From the NCBI RefSeq assembly GCF_900106975.1, contig NZ_FNNU01000001.1:556260-620259 (forward strand): a stretch of DNA of 64,000 bases, written 5' to 3'. Every line of letters starts with the position of its first letter. Position 1 is the first letter of the stretch. The stretch is from Pseudomonas kuykendallii. Lineage in GTDB: Bacteria > Pseudomonadota > Gammaproteobacteria > Pseudomonadales > Pseudomonadaceae. Below, in pieces: positions 54,688 to 64,000 of this stretch. The notes below the pieces were generated by a model. The model was given only the letters and a program-made list of their open reading frames with translations, was not told where the DNA came from and searched no databases. The position numbers were made by a program, and so were the translations under genes.

Positions 54688-56253
54688 TCAAGGCTCGGGG
54701 CGATAGCCCAGGCGCAGCCCGCCCCAGTGCCGGCCCAGCACGCGGATCGGCACCGAGAGATCGTGCATCAGCTCGCCGGTATCGCGCATGTAGGTCTGCA
54801 GCAGCAGGCGCTGCTGGTGGCTGCCGCAGCGGCGTCCGGTGCGGTCGTCGAAGATCCGCTTGCTGCGGCTGCGCAGCATGTCCTGCGCCGGGTCGCCGGT
54901 GGGCGCATGGCTGAAAGCGCGGTTGTGCGTCGGCACGTAGCCCTCCGGGGTGCTGGCGATGGCGAACACCAGGCCGTCGTGACGCGCCAGCAACGGCTCC
55001 TGGATGGCCGGCAGGACGTCGTCGCTGTAGCCGTCGAAACGGGTGCGGTAGCGCGCCGGTTTGCTGCCGGCGACCAGCCGGTAGTTGCGGTCGAAGAGGT
55101 CGTCGACGCTCAGCTTGCCGGCGGCGATATCCGCCTCGAACCGCGCCGCGATGGCCGCCGCGCCTTCCTGCGCGAGGTCGAAGATGCGCTGGTGATAATC
55201 GTCCAGGCGCACCTCGGCGAGTTGCTCGCTGACCGCCTCGGCCTGGCCCACCAGTTGCGTCGCCGCCTCGCCGAGCTGGCGCGTCTGCGCATCGCTGGCG
55301 TGGGCGTCGGCGCGCAACTGCGCCAGCGCCTCGAACAGTTCCACCAGGCGCTGCTGGTTGTCCTGGGTGCCGGCGGCGATCTGCGCCACCTGCGCCTCGA
55401 CGTCGCCGGCCAGCCCGGCGATGCCGGACAGCTGACGGCCGGTCTGCTCGACCTGCCCGGCCGCTTCGTCCAGCTCGCTGGCCTGCTGCTGGATATGATT
55501 GACCACCGCTTCGCTCTGCTGACGGATGTCGGCGACCATCTGGCCGACCTCCCCGGTGGCCTCGGCGGTGCGCGCGGCGAGGTTGCGCACCTCGTCGGCG
55601 ACCACCGCGAAACCGCGCCCGGCCTCGCCGGCACGCGCCGCCTCGATGGCCGCGTTGAGCGCCAGCAGGTTGGTCTGGCTGGCGATGGACTGGATCACCG
55701 CGGTGACCTGGCCGATCTGCTCGGTACGCGCGCCGAGCCCGGCGATCAGCTCGCGGCTGGCGGCGGTCTGCGCGCTGAGCTGCTGCATCCGGCCGATCGC
55801 CTGCTGCAGCTCGTGCTGCCCGCTGTCGGCGCTCTGGCGCACGGCCTGCGCGGCTTCCAGCGTATGCCCGGTACGCTGCGCGCTGTCCTCGCCGGTGGCG
55901 GTCATCGCCTCGGCGCTGGCGGCCAGCTGGTCCACCGCGGCCATTTGCGACTGCAGCTTGCCGGCCAGTTGCTGCACACCGAACGAGACCTGGGCGGCAT
56001 ACAGCGCGTTGTGGCTGGTGTGCCGCGACAGGCTCTGGCTGAGCGCGCTGAAGTCGGTCGCCGGCTGTGGCGCGGCGTTCCCTTCCGCCGGACGTTGCCA
56101 GGGGCCCAGCCACGGCCACAGCGCCAGCAGCAGCGCCGCCGGAATGCTCAGCCACAGCGGCAACGCCCAGGATTGGTAGACGACGACAAGCAGGATCAGC
56201 CCGGTCGCGTGCAGCAGGCAGGCGACGGGGTGGCAACGGTAGCTGGATGACAT
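54688..56253 (-). CDS. methyl-accepting chemotaxis protein with C-terminal sensor-like region
   Basis: 521 residues. Two adjacent N-terminal membrane segments (about 10-48) leave almost no periplasmic loop. The signalling hairpin tip [20 protein letters not shown] is near residues 200-220. The last 170 residues ([14 protein letters not shown] onward, ending RLGYRPEP) form a domain after the signalling hairpin and resemble a Cache/PAS-type sensor. This puts the sensor in the cytosol at the C-terminus, opposite to classical receptors. Ligand unknown. Confidence 0.85.
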   Translation of the reverse strand: MSSSYRCHPVACLLHATGLILLVVVYQSWALPLWLSIPAALLLALWPWLGPWQRPAEGNAAPQPATDFSALSQSLSRHTSHNALYAAQVSFGVQQLAGKLQSQMAAVDQLAASAEAMTATGEDSAQRTGHTLEAAQAVRQSADSGQHELQQAIGRMQQLSAQTAASRELIAGLGARTEQIGQVTAVIQSIASQTNLLALNAAIEAARAGEAGRGFAVVADEVRNLAARTAEATGEVGQMVADIRQQSEAVVNHIQQQASELDEAAGQVEQTGRQLSGIAGLAGDVEAQVAQIAAGTQDNQQRLVELFEALAQLRADAHASDAQTRQLGEAATQLVGQAEAVSEQLAEVRLDDYHQRIFDLAQEGAAAIAARFEADIAAGKLSVDDLFDRNYRLVAGSKPARYRTRFDGYSDDVLPAIQEPLLARHDGLVFAIASTPEGYVPTHNRAFSHAPTGDPAQDMLRSRSKRIFDDRTGRRCGSHQQRLLLQTYMRDTGELMHDLSVPIRVLGRHWGGLRLGYRPEP

Positions 56254-56402
56254 GCGGCGTTCTCGTTGTTATTGACCGGTCATGCCTGCATTTAGGCAGT
56301 TCTCGCGCGGCCACGCCATCGCCGAATGGTCGTAACGACGCTGAACTTTGTTATCGGCCGCCGCGCCGCGTAGTTGAGCGGCGCCACTTACCTCTGGTCG
56401 TC

Positions 56403-58247
56403 TCAGAAGAGGTCCAGTTGGCCCTGGTCGGGCGTCGCCGGCGCAGTCTCCATGGGCACGTCCTCGCGCGCCAGCCGCCGGGCCAGGCCGGCCGCGCGTT
56501 CGGCGCGGGTTTCCACCGCGTCGAGCAGGCGCGCCGGCCGGCCCCAGATGTCCACGCGGTGCTTGGCGCGGGTGATGCCGGTGTAGAACAGCGCGCAGGT
56601 CAGCAACGGGCTGGGCAGTTCGGGCAGTGCCAGCAGCACCTCGCCGAACTCCGAGCCCTGGCTCTTGTGCACGGTCATGGCGAACGCGCTGTCGTGGCTG
56701 GGCAGGCGCGCCGGGGCGAAGGCGCGATAGCCGTCCTCCCCCTCGAAATGGACGCGCAGGCCGAATTCACCGTGCAGGCACAGGCCGATGTCGCCATTGA
56801 ACAGGCCGAGGGCGTAGTCGTTCTGCCGCACCATCACCGCGCGGCCGGGATACCAGCGTTCGCGCTCGGGCAGGCTCAGGCGGCGCTTGATGCGCGCTTC
56901 CAGCGCCTCGTTGATACCCGTCACGCCCCACGGCCCCTCGCGCTGCGCGGTGAGCGCGCGGAAGGCGTTGAACGCGGCGAAGGCCTGCGCCGGGTCGCCG
57001 CTGCGCGTCGCCTGCAGGTAGGGGCGATACGCCTGGTCGAGGCGTTCCAGCAGCGCCGCCGGGGACGGCTGGTCCTGCCAGTGCAGGTCGGCGCGGTTTT
57101 CCCGCAGCAGGCTCAGGGTGCCCGCCGCATCGCCGCCGTTGATCCGCCGCGCCAGCTCGCCGATGCCGCTGTCGCCGGCGAAACGGTGGCTATGGGTGAG
57201 CAGCACCACGGCGTCGCCGAGCTTCGAGCGCGGCGCCTCGACCGCCACGGCCTGGCCGGTGATGCGCCGCAGGTCGGCCACCGCCTGGGCGTCGAAACCG
57301 CGCCCTTCGCAGAGTTCGGCGAACACCGCGCCGGCCTCCACCGCGGCCAGCTGGTCCTTGTCGCCGAGCAGGATCAGCCGCGCGTGCGGCGGCAACGCGT
57401 CGACCAGCTTGGCCATCAGCGCCAGGTCGACCATCGAGGCTTCGTCGACCACCAGCACGTCCAGCGCCAGCGGCCGCGCCGCGTCGTGGCGCACCCGGGG
57501 CGTATCGCCACGGCTGCCGAGCAGGCGATGCAGCGTGCGCGCCTCTTCCGGTAACGCCGCCTTGATCGCCTCGTCCACCGGCAGCGCCGCCTTAGCGGTG
57601 CGGATCGCCTCGGCCATGCGCGCCGCCGCCTTGCCGGTGGGCGCGGCCAGGCCGATGGCCAGGTCGCTGGCGCCCGACGCGGCGGCGCCCGGCTGTTCCA
57701 GCAGCGCCGCGAGCAGACGTACCACGGTGGTGGTCTTGCCGGTGCCGGGGCCGCCGGAGATCACCGACAGGCGCCGACGCACCGCCTGCGCCGCGGCCAG
57801 GCGCTGCCAGTCAGGCAGGGTGCCGGCGTTGAAGGCGAACAACCGCGCCAGGCTTTCCCCCAGCGCCGCTTCATCCACTTCGGGAACATCCGCCGCACGC
57901 CGCAGCAACTGCGCGGCGAGCTGCGTTTCGTAGGCGTGGTAGCGCGCCAGGTACAGGCGCTCGCCATCGAGGATCAGCGGCGCGAAGCCACCCGGCGCAC
58001 CGACCAGCGCGCTGCCCTGCAACTGCGCGCGCCAGTCGGCCAGGCCCGGCAGGACGAAGGCGTGCTCCGGCCACGGGCGGCGCCCGGCGCGGCGCTCCAG
58101 CAACAGGCAGACATCGCCGGCGCCCAACGCCTCGCAGCACAGTGCGGCGGCGGCCAGCACCGACTCCCCCGCCGCCGGATCGAGGCGGCGCAGGCTATCG
58201 ACCAAGGCGCGTTCCAGCGGCCCAAGCGGCAGTTCGGCAAGGCTCAT
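56403..58247 (-). CDS. recD: exodeoxyribonuclease V alpha subunit RecD
   Basis: 614 residues, SF1B 5'-3' helicase of RecBCD. Walker A SGGPGTGKTTTV near residue 165, Walker B LVVDEASMVDL, and the C-terminal motif FAMTVHKSQGSEF are intact. ATG at 58247 gives MSLAELPLGPLERAL; the frame is open for 44 more codons upstream, but that part runs through a 101-bp tandem repeat that duplicates this very start. Last gene of recCBD. Confidence 0.95.
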   Translation of the reverse strand: MSLAELPLGPLERALVDSLRRLDPAAGESVLAAAALCCEALGAGDVCLLLERRAGRRPWPEHAFVLPGLADWRAQLQGSALVGAPGGFAPLILDGERLYLARYHAYETQLAAQLLRRAADVPEVDEAALGESLARLFAFNAGTLPDWQRLAAAQAVRRRLSVISGGPGTGKTTTVVRLLAALLEQPGAAASGASDLAIGLAAPTGKAAARMAEAIRTAKAALPVDEAIKAALPEEARTLHRLLGSRGDTPRVRHDAARPLALDVLVVDEASMVDLALMAKLVDALPPHARLILLGDKDQLAAVEAGAVFAELCEGRGFDAQAVADLRRITGQAVAVEAPRSKLGDAVVLLTHSHRFAGDSGIGELARRINGGDAAGTLSLLRENRADLHWQDQPSPAALLERLDQAYRPYLQATRSGDPAQAFAAFNAFRALTAQREGPWGVTGINEALEARIKRRLSLPERERWYPGRAVMVRQNDYALGLFNGDIGLCLHGEFGLRVHFEGEDGYRAFAPARLPSHDSAFAMTVHKSQGSEFGEVLLALPELPSPLLTCALFYTGITRAKHRVDIWGRPARLLDAVETRAERAAGLARRLAREDVPMETAPATPDQGQLDLF

Positions 58248-58481
58248 CGGCAACCTCCGTAGGGTGCGCCATGCGCACCAGTCGCCACTGCGGAGCTGGC
58301 GGTGCGCGCGGCGCACCCTACGGCGAGCGGCCATTCGGCAAGGTTCATCGGCAACCCCCGTAGGGCGCGCCATGCGCACCAGTAGCCACCGCGGTGTTGG
58401 CGGTGCGCGCGGCGCACCCTACGGCGAGCGGCCATTCGGCAAGGTTCATCGGCAACCCCCGTAGGGTGCGCCATGCGCACC
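58233..58481. repeat. 101-bp tandem repeat at the recB-recD junction (2.5 copies)
   Basis: Units begin at 58233, 58334 and 58435 (101 bases each; the third stops matching after about 58481). Each unit holds the recD-like start (TTCGGCAAGG[C/T]TCATCGGC) and a GTAGGGTGCGC-type inverted repeat (58259-58321, 58360-58422, and a diverged copy 58461-58531). Units 1 and 2 differ by only a few substitutions, so the duplication is recent. Confidence 0.92.
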
Positions 58482-58540
58482 GATATCCCCGTACGGGGCC
58501 ACGGTGCGCACGCGGGTTGCACCCGCCCTACACCGATCAT
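58244..58540 (-). CDS. 98-codon bridging ORF between recB and recD (possibly a coupling device)
   Basis: An ATG at 58540 overlaps the recB stop as ATGA, and this frame ends in a TGA at 58244 that overlaps the recD start as ATGA. The product is Arg/Ala-rich and made wholly of repeat sequence (it contains MNLAEWPLAVG, a mutated copy of the RecD N-terminus), so a protein function is doubtful. Its value may be to carry ribosomes from recB to recD across the inserted repeats. Confidence 0.4.
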   Translation of the reverse strand: MIGVGRVQPACAPWPRTGISVRMAHPTGVADEPCRMAARRRVRRAHRQHRGGYWCAWRALRGLPMNLAEWPLAVGCAARTASSAVATGAHGAPYGGCR

Positions 58541-61500
58541 GTGGCCGCTCCGGCGAACAGTCGGTCGAGGGCATCCAGCAGTGCATCGCCGGGCCGGGCG
58601 AAGTACACGCCGGCCTGCGGCATGCCGCGCAGGAACAGGTAGTAGGCGCCGCCAAGCTGCGCGTTGCTGAAGTCGGCCAGGCGCTGGCGCAGGAAGCGCC
58701 GCAGCGCCACCAGGTAGATCAGGTACTGCAGGTAGTAATGTTCGTCGGCCAGGGCCTGCAGCAGGCGTTCGCCGCCGTAATGGCTGGCGTCCGGGCCGAG
58801 CCAGTTGGACTTGTAGTCGAGGATGTACCAGCGCCCGGCGTGCTCGAAGGTGAGGTCGATGAAGCCCTTGAGGAAGCCCTCGAGGCTGTCGAACTCCAGG
58901 CGCTCGGCGGCCAGGCGCAGCGGTTCCGCCAGGCCCATCGCGGGGTCGGCGAGCAGCACGCGCAGGCGCTGCACGTCGAGGTTCGCTACCGGGAAGGTGA
59001 AGCCCAGCTCGGGCAGGCGACGGGCGCGTTGCAGGCTGGCCAGGGTCAGGCCGGCGCGGTCGAGATCGGTCTCCAGGACCTGCTGCAGGTGCTGCTCGGC
59101 GATCGGGCCCCAGGTCTCGGCGTCGATGCCGTGGGCACTCAGCGCCGGGGCGACCAGCTCGGCCAGCGGCGCCTTGTCCCGCGCCCAGTCTTCGAGAATC
59201 GCGTGCAGGCAGGTCCCCGCCCGCGCCCCACGGGGGAAGGCGAAGAAACCTACGCCCGGCTCGCTGGCGGCCGGCATCGCCAAGGCGTCGCGGTCCGGCG
59301 CCTCCATGTGCATGCCGGCGGCCAGCCCGGAGAAGCTGCCGATGCGCCAGGCGCTCTGCAGGCTGCGCTGGAACGGCTGCAGCGCGGCCGGCGCCTGGGC
59401 GCGCGGCTCGCCGCCGGCAGTGGCTTCGCGGTCGAGCAGACCCACGCGGGCGATCATCCCCTGGCTGCTCTCGGCCAGGCGGTCCAGCTCGGCCGCCAGC
59501 GCCACGCCGGGCTTCTCGCTGAGGTGCGCGGCGATTTCGCCGAGGGCGTCGTCTCCGGGCAACTGCCGACCGTGCAGCAGCCAGGCCAACGCGCTGCTGT
59601 GCAGGCCTTCGTCGGGCAGGCCACCGTCCTTCTTCGGCTTGGGCACGGCGACCGGGCCCCAGTGCAGCCACAGCCGGTCACGCGCGCGGGTCAGCGCCAC
59701 GTAGGTCAGGCGCAGCTTCTCGGCGAACACTTCGCGCCGGGCTTTTTCCAGACGCTGGTCGAGCCGCGCGCTGCCGAGGTCGAGCAGCGGCTGGCCGTTT
59801 TCATCGTGGCAGCGGGCGCTGTCGGTGAATTGACCGAGCAGCTTGCCGTCCCAGAGGAACGGGCAGAACACCAGCGGATACTCCAGGCCCTTGGACGTGT
59901 GGATGGTGACGATCTGCACGCGCTCGGCATCGCTTTCCAGGCGCAACAGGGCATCGTCGCCGGCGCCCTCGCTGTTGCGCTGGCCGTTGAACCAGGCGAG
60001 CAGCGCTTCCAGGCCGGGACGTTGCAGGCTCTCGGCCTGCAGCAGCTCGGCCAGATGCAGCAGGTTGGTCAGCCGGCGCTCGCCGTCGATGCCCGCCAGC
60101 AAGCGTTCGGCCACCTGTTCCTGATCCAGCCAGGCGCGGAACACCCGCATGAAACCGTGCTGTTGCCACAGCTGGTGGTACTGCTCGGCGTCGGCGCGCT
60201 CCTTGTCCCAGGCGCGTTCGTCGTCCTGGCAACGCGCCAGCTGCGCGGCATCGCGGCCGAGCAGGCGGCTGGCCAGGGCATAGCGCAGCACGCCTTCGCG
60301 GCCCGGCTCGGCATAGGCGGCGAGTACCGCGGCCAGTTCGCCGGCTTCCTCGCTGTGCCACACGCTGTCGCGCCCGCGGCGCACGCTGGGCACGCCGCGC
60401 GCGGCCAGTTCGCCGGCGACGCTGGCGGCCTCGCGGTGGCTGGCGACCAGCACGGCGATGTCGCCGCCGCGCAACGGCGTGCGCCGGCCATCCTCGTCGA
60501 AATAGGCGCTGCCCTCGGCACTGGCGGCGAGCAGCCCGGCGATGCGCCGGGCGGTGTCGAGTGCGGCGATCTCGCCGGCGCGGCCCTTGTTGAAGCCCTC
60601 GTCGCCGAGCCAGACCAGCGCCAGCGGCGCATCGCCTTCCGCCGCCGGCAGCACCAGCTGCGCGCGAGGCTTGGCTCCGGCGCTGACCGGCGGGTAGTCC
60701 AGGCCGTTTTCGGCGAACGGCTGCGGGCGATCGAACAGGCGGTTCAATGCGTCGATCAGCTGCGGCGTTGAGCGGTAGTTGAATGGCAGGTCGTAGCGCC
60801 GCGCGGCCGCCGCGCGGGCGCTGAGGTAGGTGGCCAGGTCGGCGCCCCGGAACGCGTAGATGGCCTGCTTGGGGTCGCCGACGAAACACAGGTCGCCGCC
60901 CGGGCTGCTGCGCGACCCGCCCGGAACAACCGGGTAGAGGCGGTCGAAGATCCGGTACTGCACCGGATCGGTGTCCTGGAATTCGTCGATCAGCGCCAGC
61001 GGGTATTGCGCGCGCAGGGTCGCGGCCAGGTCGTCGCCGGCCGGGCCGTGCAGCGCCTCGTCGAGACGGTTGAGCAGGTCGTCGAAGGCCAGCAGGCGCT
61101 GCGCCGCCTTGCGCGCCGGCAGCTCGGCGTTGAGCTGGTCGAGCAGTTGCACCAGCAGGGCGATGAGCTTCTGCTTGCCTGCGGGAATTGCCTCGGCCAG
61201 CGCCTGGGCAAGGTCATCGAGGGCATGCGCCAGGGCGCATACCGGCGCCTCATGGCCCTTCTTGCAGGCTTTGGCCAACGCGGCGGTGCCGAGTTTTTCC
61301 AGCGCCTGGGGAGGCTCGAACAGCGCGGCTGGGTCGGCGAAGTAACTCTCCAGCTCGCCCTGCCACAGGGAGAATTTGCCGACCTTGTGCGTGCTCTGGC
61401 TGAGACCGGGGTGGGCGCGCAGCTCGTCGATCCAGGCCTGCCCGGCCTCGTGCCACAGCGCCGCGGCCTGCTCCCAGGCCGCATTCGCGGCGGCCAGTGC

Positions 61501-62109
61501 GTCCTGCGCCGGGGCCTCGCGCGGTTCGACGCGCAGGTAGGGCTTGCCCAGGTGGCTGCGCAGACGCTGGCGCAGCGCCGCCGGGGTGATCTTCTGCTTG
61601 GCCAGGTAGCGCGCCCAGGCCGGGTCGGCCTCCGCCAGCACGTGGCGCCAGGCGTCGCCGAGCAAGGCGTCGAGCACCTCGCGGTCGTCCTGGGTCAGCT
61701 CGCTGTCGAAGTCACCGCCGGCCTCGAAGGCGGAATCCTGCAGGGCACGCTGGCAGAAGCCGTGGATGGTGAAGATCGCCGCCTCGTCGAAGCCGTGCAC
61801 GGCCAGCAGCAGGCGCCGCCGCGCGTCCTCGCCGGGGTGGCGACGGTGCAGTTCGGTGAGGAAGTCGTCCCTGCTCGGCGTGCCCTCATAGACCGCGAGC
61901 AGTTCCGCCAGGCGCGCGCGGATGCGCTCACGCAGCTCGGCGGTGGCGGCGGTGGTGTAGGTGACCACGAGGATCTGCCCGACGCCGAGCTGCTGCTCCA
62001 GCAGCAGGCGCGCGTACAGCGCGGTCAGGGTCCAGGTCTTGCCGGTGCCGGCGCTCGCCTCGATCAGCGAGCGGCCGGTGAAGGACGAAGTCTGCAGGTC
62101 GAGGCTCAT
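58537..62109 (-). CDS. recB: exodeoxyribonuclease V beta subunit RecB
   Basis: 1190 residues. UvrD-like helicase with Walker A EASAGTGKTWTL (about 17-28), motif II region DEFQDTDPVQY, motif VTIHTSKGLEYPLVF, and a C-terminal RecB nuclease domain with ILDYKSNWLG near residue 1095. Catalyses 3'-5' unwinding and DNA cleavage in double-strand-break repair. GAGGAGG lies upstream of the ATG at 62109, which overlaps the recC stop (ATGA). Confidence 0.97.
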   Translation of the reverse strand: MSLDLQTSSFTGRSLIEASAGTGKTWTLTALYARLLLEQQLGVGQILVVTYTTAATAELRERIRARLAELLAVYEGTPSRDDFLTELHRRHPGEDARRRLLLAVHGFDEAAIFTIHGFCQRALQDSAFEAGGDFDSELTQDDREVLDALLGDAWRHVLAEADPAWARYLAKQKITPAALRQRLRSHLGKPYLRVEPREAPAQDALAAANAAWEQAAALWHEAGQAWIDELRAHPGLSQSTHKVGKFSLWQGELESYFADPAALFEPPQALEKLGTAALAKACKKGHEAPVCALAHALDDLAQALAEAIPAGKQKLIALLVQLLDQLNAELPARKAAQRLLAFDDLLNRLDEALHGPAGDDLAATLRAQYPLALIDEFQDTDPVQYRIFDRLYPVVPGGSRSSPGGDLCFVGDPKQAIYAFRGADLATYLSARAAAARRYDLPFNYRSTPQLIDALNRLFDRPQPFAENGLDYPPVSAGAKPRAQLVLPAAEGDAPLALVWLGDEGFNKGRAGEIAALDTARRIAGLLAASAEGSAYFDEDGRRTPLRGGDIAVLVASHREAASVAGELAARGVPSVRRGRDSVWHSEEAGELAAVLAAYAEPGREGVLRYALASRLLGRDAAQLARCQDDERAWDKERADAEQYHQLWQQHGFMRVFRAWLDQEQVAERLLAGIDGERRLTNLLHLAELLQAESLQRPGLEALLAWFNGQRNSEGAGDDALLRLESDAERVQIVTIHTSKGLEYPLVFCPFLWDGKLLGQFTDSARCHDENGQPLLDLGSARLDQRLEKARREVFAEKLRLTYVALTRARDRLWLHWGPVAVPKPKKDGGLPDEGLHSSALAWLLHGRQLPGDDALGEIAAHLSEKPGVALAAELDRLAESSQGMIARVGLLDREATAGGEPRAQAPAALQPFQRSLQSAWRIGSFSGLAAGMHMEAPDRDALAMPAASEPGVGFFAFPRGARAGTCLHAILEDWARDKAPLAELVAPALSAHGIDAETWGPIAEQHLQQVLETDLDRAGLTLASLQRARRLPELGFTFPVANLDVQRLRVLLADPAMGLAEPLRLAAERLEFDSLEGFLKGFIDLTFEHAGRWYILDYKSNWLGPDASHYGGERLLQALADEHYYLQYLIYLVALRRFLRQRLADFSNAQLGGAYYLFLRGMPQAGVYFARPGDALLDALDRLFAGAAT

Positions 62110-64000
62110 GCGTCCTCCTCGTCGGCGGCCAACGCCAGCAACGCCGGGCCGAGTAGCTGTTCGGCGAGCTGTTCGAAGCGTTCGCCGAGGGGGTCGCGGT
62201 CGCGGAAGGCCAGGGCGTACCAAGGGTCCAGCGCTTCGCCGGGGATCGGGCTGAAGTCGGCGCCGAGCCAGGCGCTCTGCGCCGCGCCGCGGGCGGCCTC
62301 GAGGGGCTCCTTCCTGCTGCGTGCGCTGGGGGTGACCAGCGCCTTGGCGAAGTCGTGGCTGCTGCGGGTGAGGAACGGTAGCGGCGTGCTGAGCGCCTCG
62401 CGGTAGGCGGCCAGCCAGGGCTCCAGCAGCGCGTGCGAACTGGTTTGCGGGCCGAGCTGCCAGTCGCCGGCCGGCGAGATCAGCAGGCTGTCGCGGGCGA
62501 TCCCTTCGCCGGCGGCGACGTTCAGCAGCAGATGCCGCAGCCAGAAACCCGGCAAGTCCCAGGCGCCGGGCGCATACAGCCGCCAGTCGAACAGGCCGCT
62601 GGCGGTCACGCCGTCGAGCCAGCCATGCACGCGCACGCCGGCCAGGGTGACATCCACCAGCAGCGGCTGCGGCGCATCCTCCGGGCGTGCCTCGAACAAG
62701 CGCGGGGCGAAGGCGCGCACCGGGCCGCGCAGCTTGCCCCACAGCGCGTGGCCGAGTTCGCCGGGCGGCAGCCAGCCGGCGGCGCGCGCGATGCGGCGCT
62801 CATCCTGCTCGCTCCAGTCGCGCTCCACCGCTTGCAGTGCCAGGGTGCGCAGGCCACGGCGGGCCGGGCCTTCGAGGGCGAACGGCTCGTCGCTGGCGAT
62901 GGCTTCTTCCTCGTCGGCCAGGCGCAAACCGAGGCGCTGTTCGAGGAGGAATCGCGCCGGATGGTGGAAGCAGTGCAGCAGCTGCGACGGCTCAATCGTG
63001 AGCCACTCTTCACCCGGCTCCGGCAATTGCCCGATGAAGGGCGGCGGGCTCAGCTGTGGCGCTTCGGCCAGGCGTCGCGCGGCGCGGAACCACGACGTGG
63101 AGAAGCCCAACTGCTGGCCGTCTTGCTGGAAGTTGCCCGGCGCGAAGGGTTGCAGCGGGTGCGCGACGGTGATCGCGGCGCTGGCCTTGCCATTCGGCGC
63201 AACGGCGGTGATGTCGACGGCCTCGAGCAACTCGCTGACCAGCACCGAGGGCGGCAGCACGGCGTTGTCGCGCGGGTCGCGGCCGACGTAGCTGAGGTAC
63301 AAGCCATCGCGCGCCGAGAGCAGGGTTTCCAGCAGCAGGTAGCGGTCGTCGAGGCGCCGCGCACGATCGCCCCGGCGCGGCTTCTTGCCGATCAGGTCGA
63401 AGCCGGCCACCGGCGTGCGGCGCGGCAGCGCGCCGTCGTCCAGGCCGAGCAGGCAGACCTGGCGGAACGGCAGGCTGCGCATCGGCACCATGGTGCAGAA
63501 GGTCACCGCGCCGGTAAGGAAACCCGAGGCGCCACCACCGGCCTCCAGCGCGGCGCCGAGCTGCTGGCGCACCAGGGCCAGCTCCAGCGGGCGGACGATG
63601 CCGGCATCCGCGGCCTGGCGCGCCAGCGCGGCGCAGGCCTGGCTGAGCAACAACAGGGTGTCGCCGGCTTCGCGCTCGTCGAACAGGCTGTCGATCAGAC
63701 CTTGCAGGTCGAGCGCCCAGTCGGCCAGGGGACGCGCGCGCTGCAGGCTTGCGGCCAGGCCGGCGAGCGTGCCGACGAAGGCGCAGAGGCGCCCGAGCAG
63801 TTGCCCGCGCGCGCCCTCCAGGGCGTCCAGCGGCAGGCTGTCGCCGAGCAGCGGAAGCGCCTCGCCGGCCAGTTGCGGCGGCGCGGCGAAGCCCAGCAGC
63901 AGACGGTCCAGGCCCTGGGCCCAGGTGAAGGCGTTGTCCCCGGGCAGGCCGAGGGCGCGGCGGTGTTCGCCATCGCGGCCCCAGCGCACGCCGGCATCAC
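62106..64000 (-). CDS. recC: exodeoxyribonuclease V gamma subunit RecC (C-terminal part)
   Basis: About 631 codons of the 3' part; the gene runs off the right edge, so its start is not seen. Blocks such as VTFCTMVPMRSLPFRQVCLLG, here split as VTFCTMVPMRS and LPFRQVCLLG, LDDGALPRRTPVAGFDL and RRGDRARRLDDRYLLLETLL are RecC signatures. The C-terminal domain resembles an inactivated nuclease used for Chi recognition and DNA splitting. First gene of recCBD. Confidence 0.95.
   Translation of the reverse strand, partial: DAGVRWGRDGEHRRALGLPGDNAFTWAQGLDRLLLGFAAPPQLAGEALPLLGDSLPLDALEGARGQLLGRLCAFVGTLAGLAASLQRARPLADWALDLQGLIDSLFDEREAGDTLLLLSQACAALARQAADAGIVRPLELALVRQQLGAALEAGGGASGFLTGAVTFCTMVPMRSLPFRQVCLLGLDDGALPRRTPVAGFDLIGKKPRRGDRARRLDDRYLLLETLLSARDGLYLSYVGRDPRDNAVLPPSVLVSELLEAVDITAVAPNGKASAAITVAHPLQPFAPGNFQQDGQQLGFSTSWFRAARRLAEAPQLSPPPFIGQLPEPGEEWLTIEPSQLLHCFHHPARFLLEQRLGLRLADEEEAIASDEPFALEGPARRGLRTLALQAVERDWSEQDERRIARAAGWLPPGELGHALWGKLRGPVRAFAPRLFEARPEDAPQPLLVDVTLAGVRVHGWLDGVTASGLFDWRLYAPGAWDLPGFWLRHLLLNVAAGEGIARDSLLISPAGDWQLGPQTSSHALLEPWLAAYREALSTPLPFLTRSSHDFAKALVTPSARSRKEPLEAARGAAQSAWLGADFSPIPGEALDPWYALAFRDRDPLGERFEQLAEQLLGPALLALAADEEDA

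Noticed and set aside
58233-58481. CRISPR array
   Set aside because: Only 2.5 units, head-to-tail without unique spacers, and each unit contains coding sequence copied from recD; no cas genes.
58504-60771. A 755-codon open frame on the plus strand opposite recB
   Set aside because: Composition is that of a GC-rich antisense shadow (His/Gln/Ala/Arg-rich, no domain), and recB on the other strand is fully explained by family motifs.

Overview
The window is high-GC, densely coded chromosome from a Pseudomonas of the P. aeruginosa lineage. Evidence is the protein families and their order: xpt, cytochrome c5, pauR, dadX-ridA-dadA, lrp/dadR, a polyamine oxidoreductase, pauC/kauB, rpmGB, then pstSCAB-phoU, phoBR, ubiAC and recCBD. 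I compare this order with P. aeruginosa PAO1 from memory only. No phage, integrase, transposase, tRNA, rRNA or CRISPR was seen.

Layout. 1-0.6 kb: start of a copper-resistance operon (CopL-like protein, then a Tat-exported protein that is probably CopA). 0.7-17.4 kb: purine salvage, a CoA-transferase family protein, D-alanine catabolism (dadA-ridA-dadX with its Lrp regulator), polyamine catabolism (PauR, a FAD oxidoreductase, PauC aldehyde dehydrogenase, a small cupin), a MocR regulator beside a DUF1127 gene, and a phospholipase D-like lipoprotein. 17.5-23 kb: ribosomal proteins L33 and L28, a peptide-binding protein, a mutarotase, a thioesterase and a permease. 23-30 kb: the phosphate-specific transporter pstSCAB-phoU with two clear arrays of 11-bp spaced Pho boxes. 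30-32 kb: a response regulator and an M23 peptidase.

32.2-48.9 kb is the accessory part. Its first half is one operon of eleven tightly packed genes. It has a candidate sigma-54 promoter, an NtrC-like site and then a leader that matches the guanidine-I (ykkC) riboswitch. The genes encode a TauABC-like importer, a membrane di-iron desaturase/hydroxylase, two short-chain dehydrogenases, an EamA exporter, a creatininase with all metal ligands, an isochorismatase-like cysteine hydrolase, a metallo-beta-lactamase-fold hydrolase and an HRI1-like protein. None of the known guanidine-degrading enzymes is present. I infer a nitrogen-scavenging pathway for a substituted or cyclic guanidine. This is the best candidate for an undescribed system. 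The second half holds an RpiR regulator, an endonuclease/exonuclease/phosphatase-family protein, a PotFGHI-like importer and a DmpA-type aminopeptidase.

48.9-64 kb returns to core genes: a CNNM/CBS membrane protein, phoR, phoB (with a Pho box), ubiA, ubiC, an Mpo1-like protein, a chemoreceptor with a C-terminal sensor-like region, then recD, recB and the 3' part of recC. The recB-recD junction carries a 101-bp tandem repeat that has duplicated the recD start, yet preserves ATGA stop/start overlaps through a 98-codon bridging frame.

Related GTAGGGTG-type inverted repeats are scattered in intergenic DNA. Three solute-binding-protein genes (pstS, the guanidine-operon SBP, the polyamine-type SBP) are each followed by a strong stem-loop before the next transporter or operon gene.
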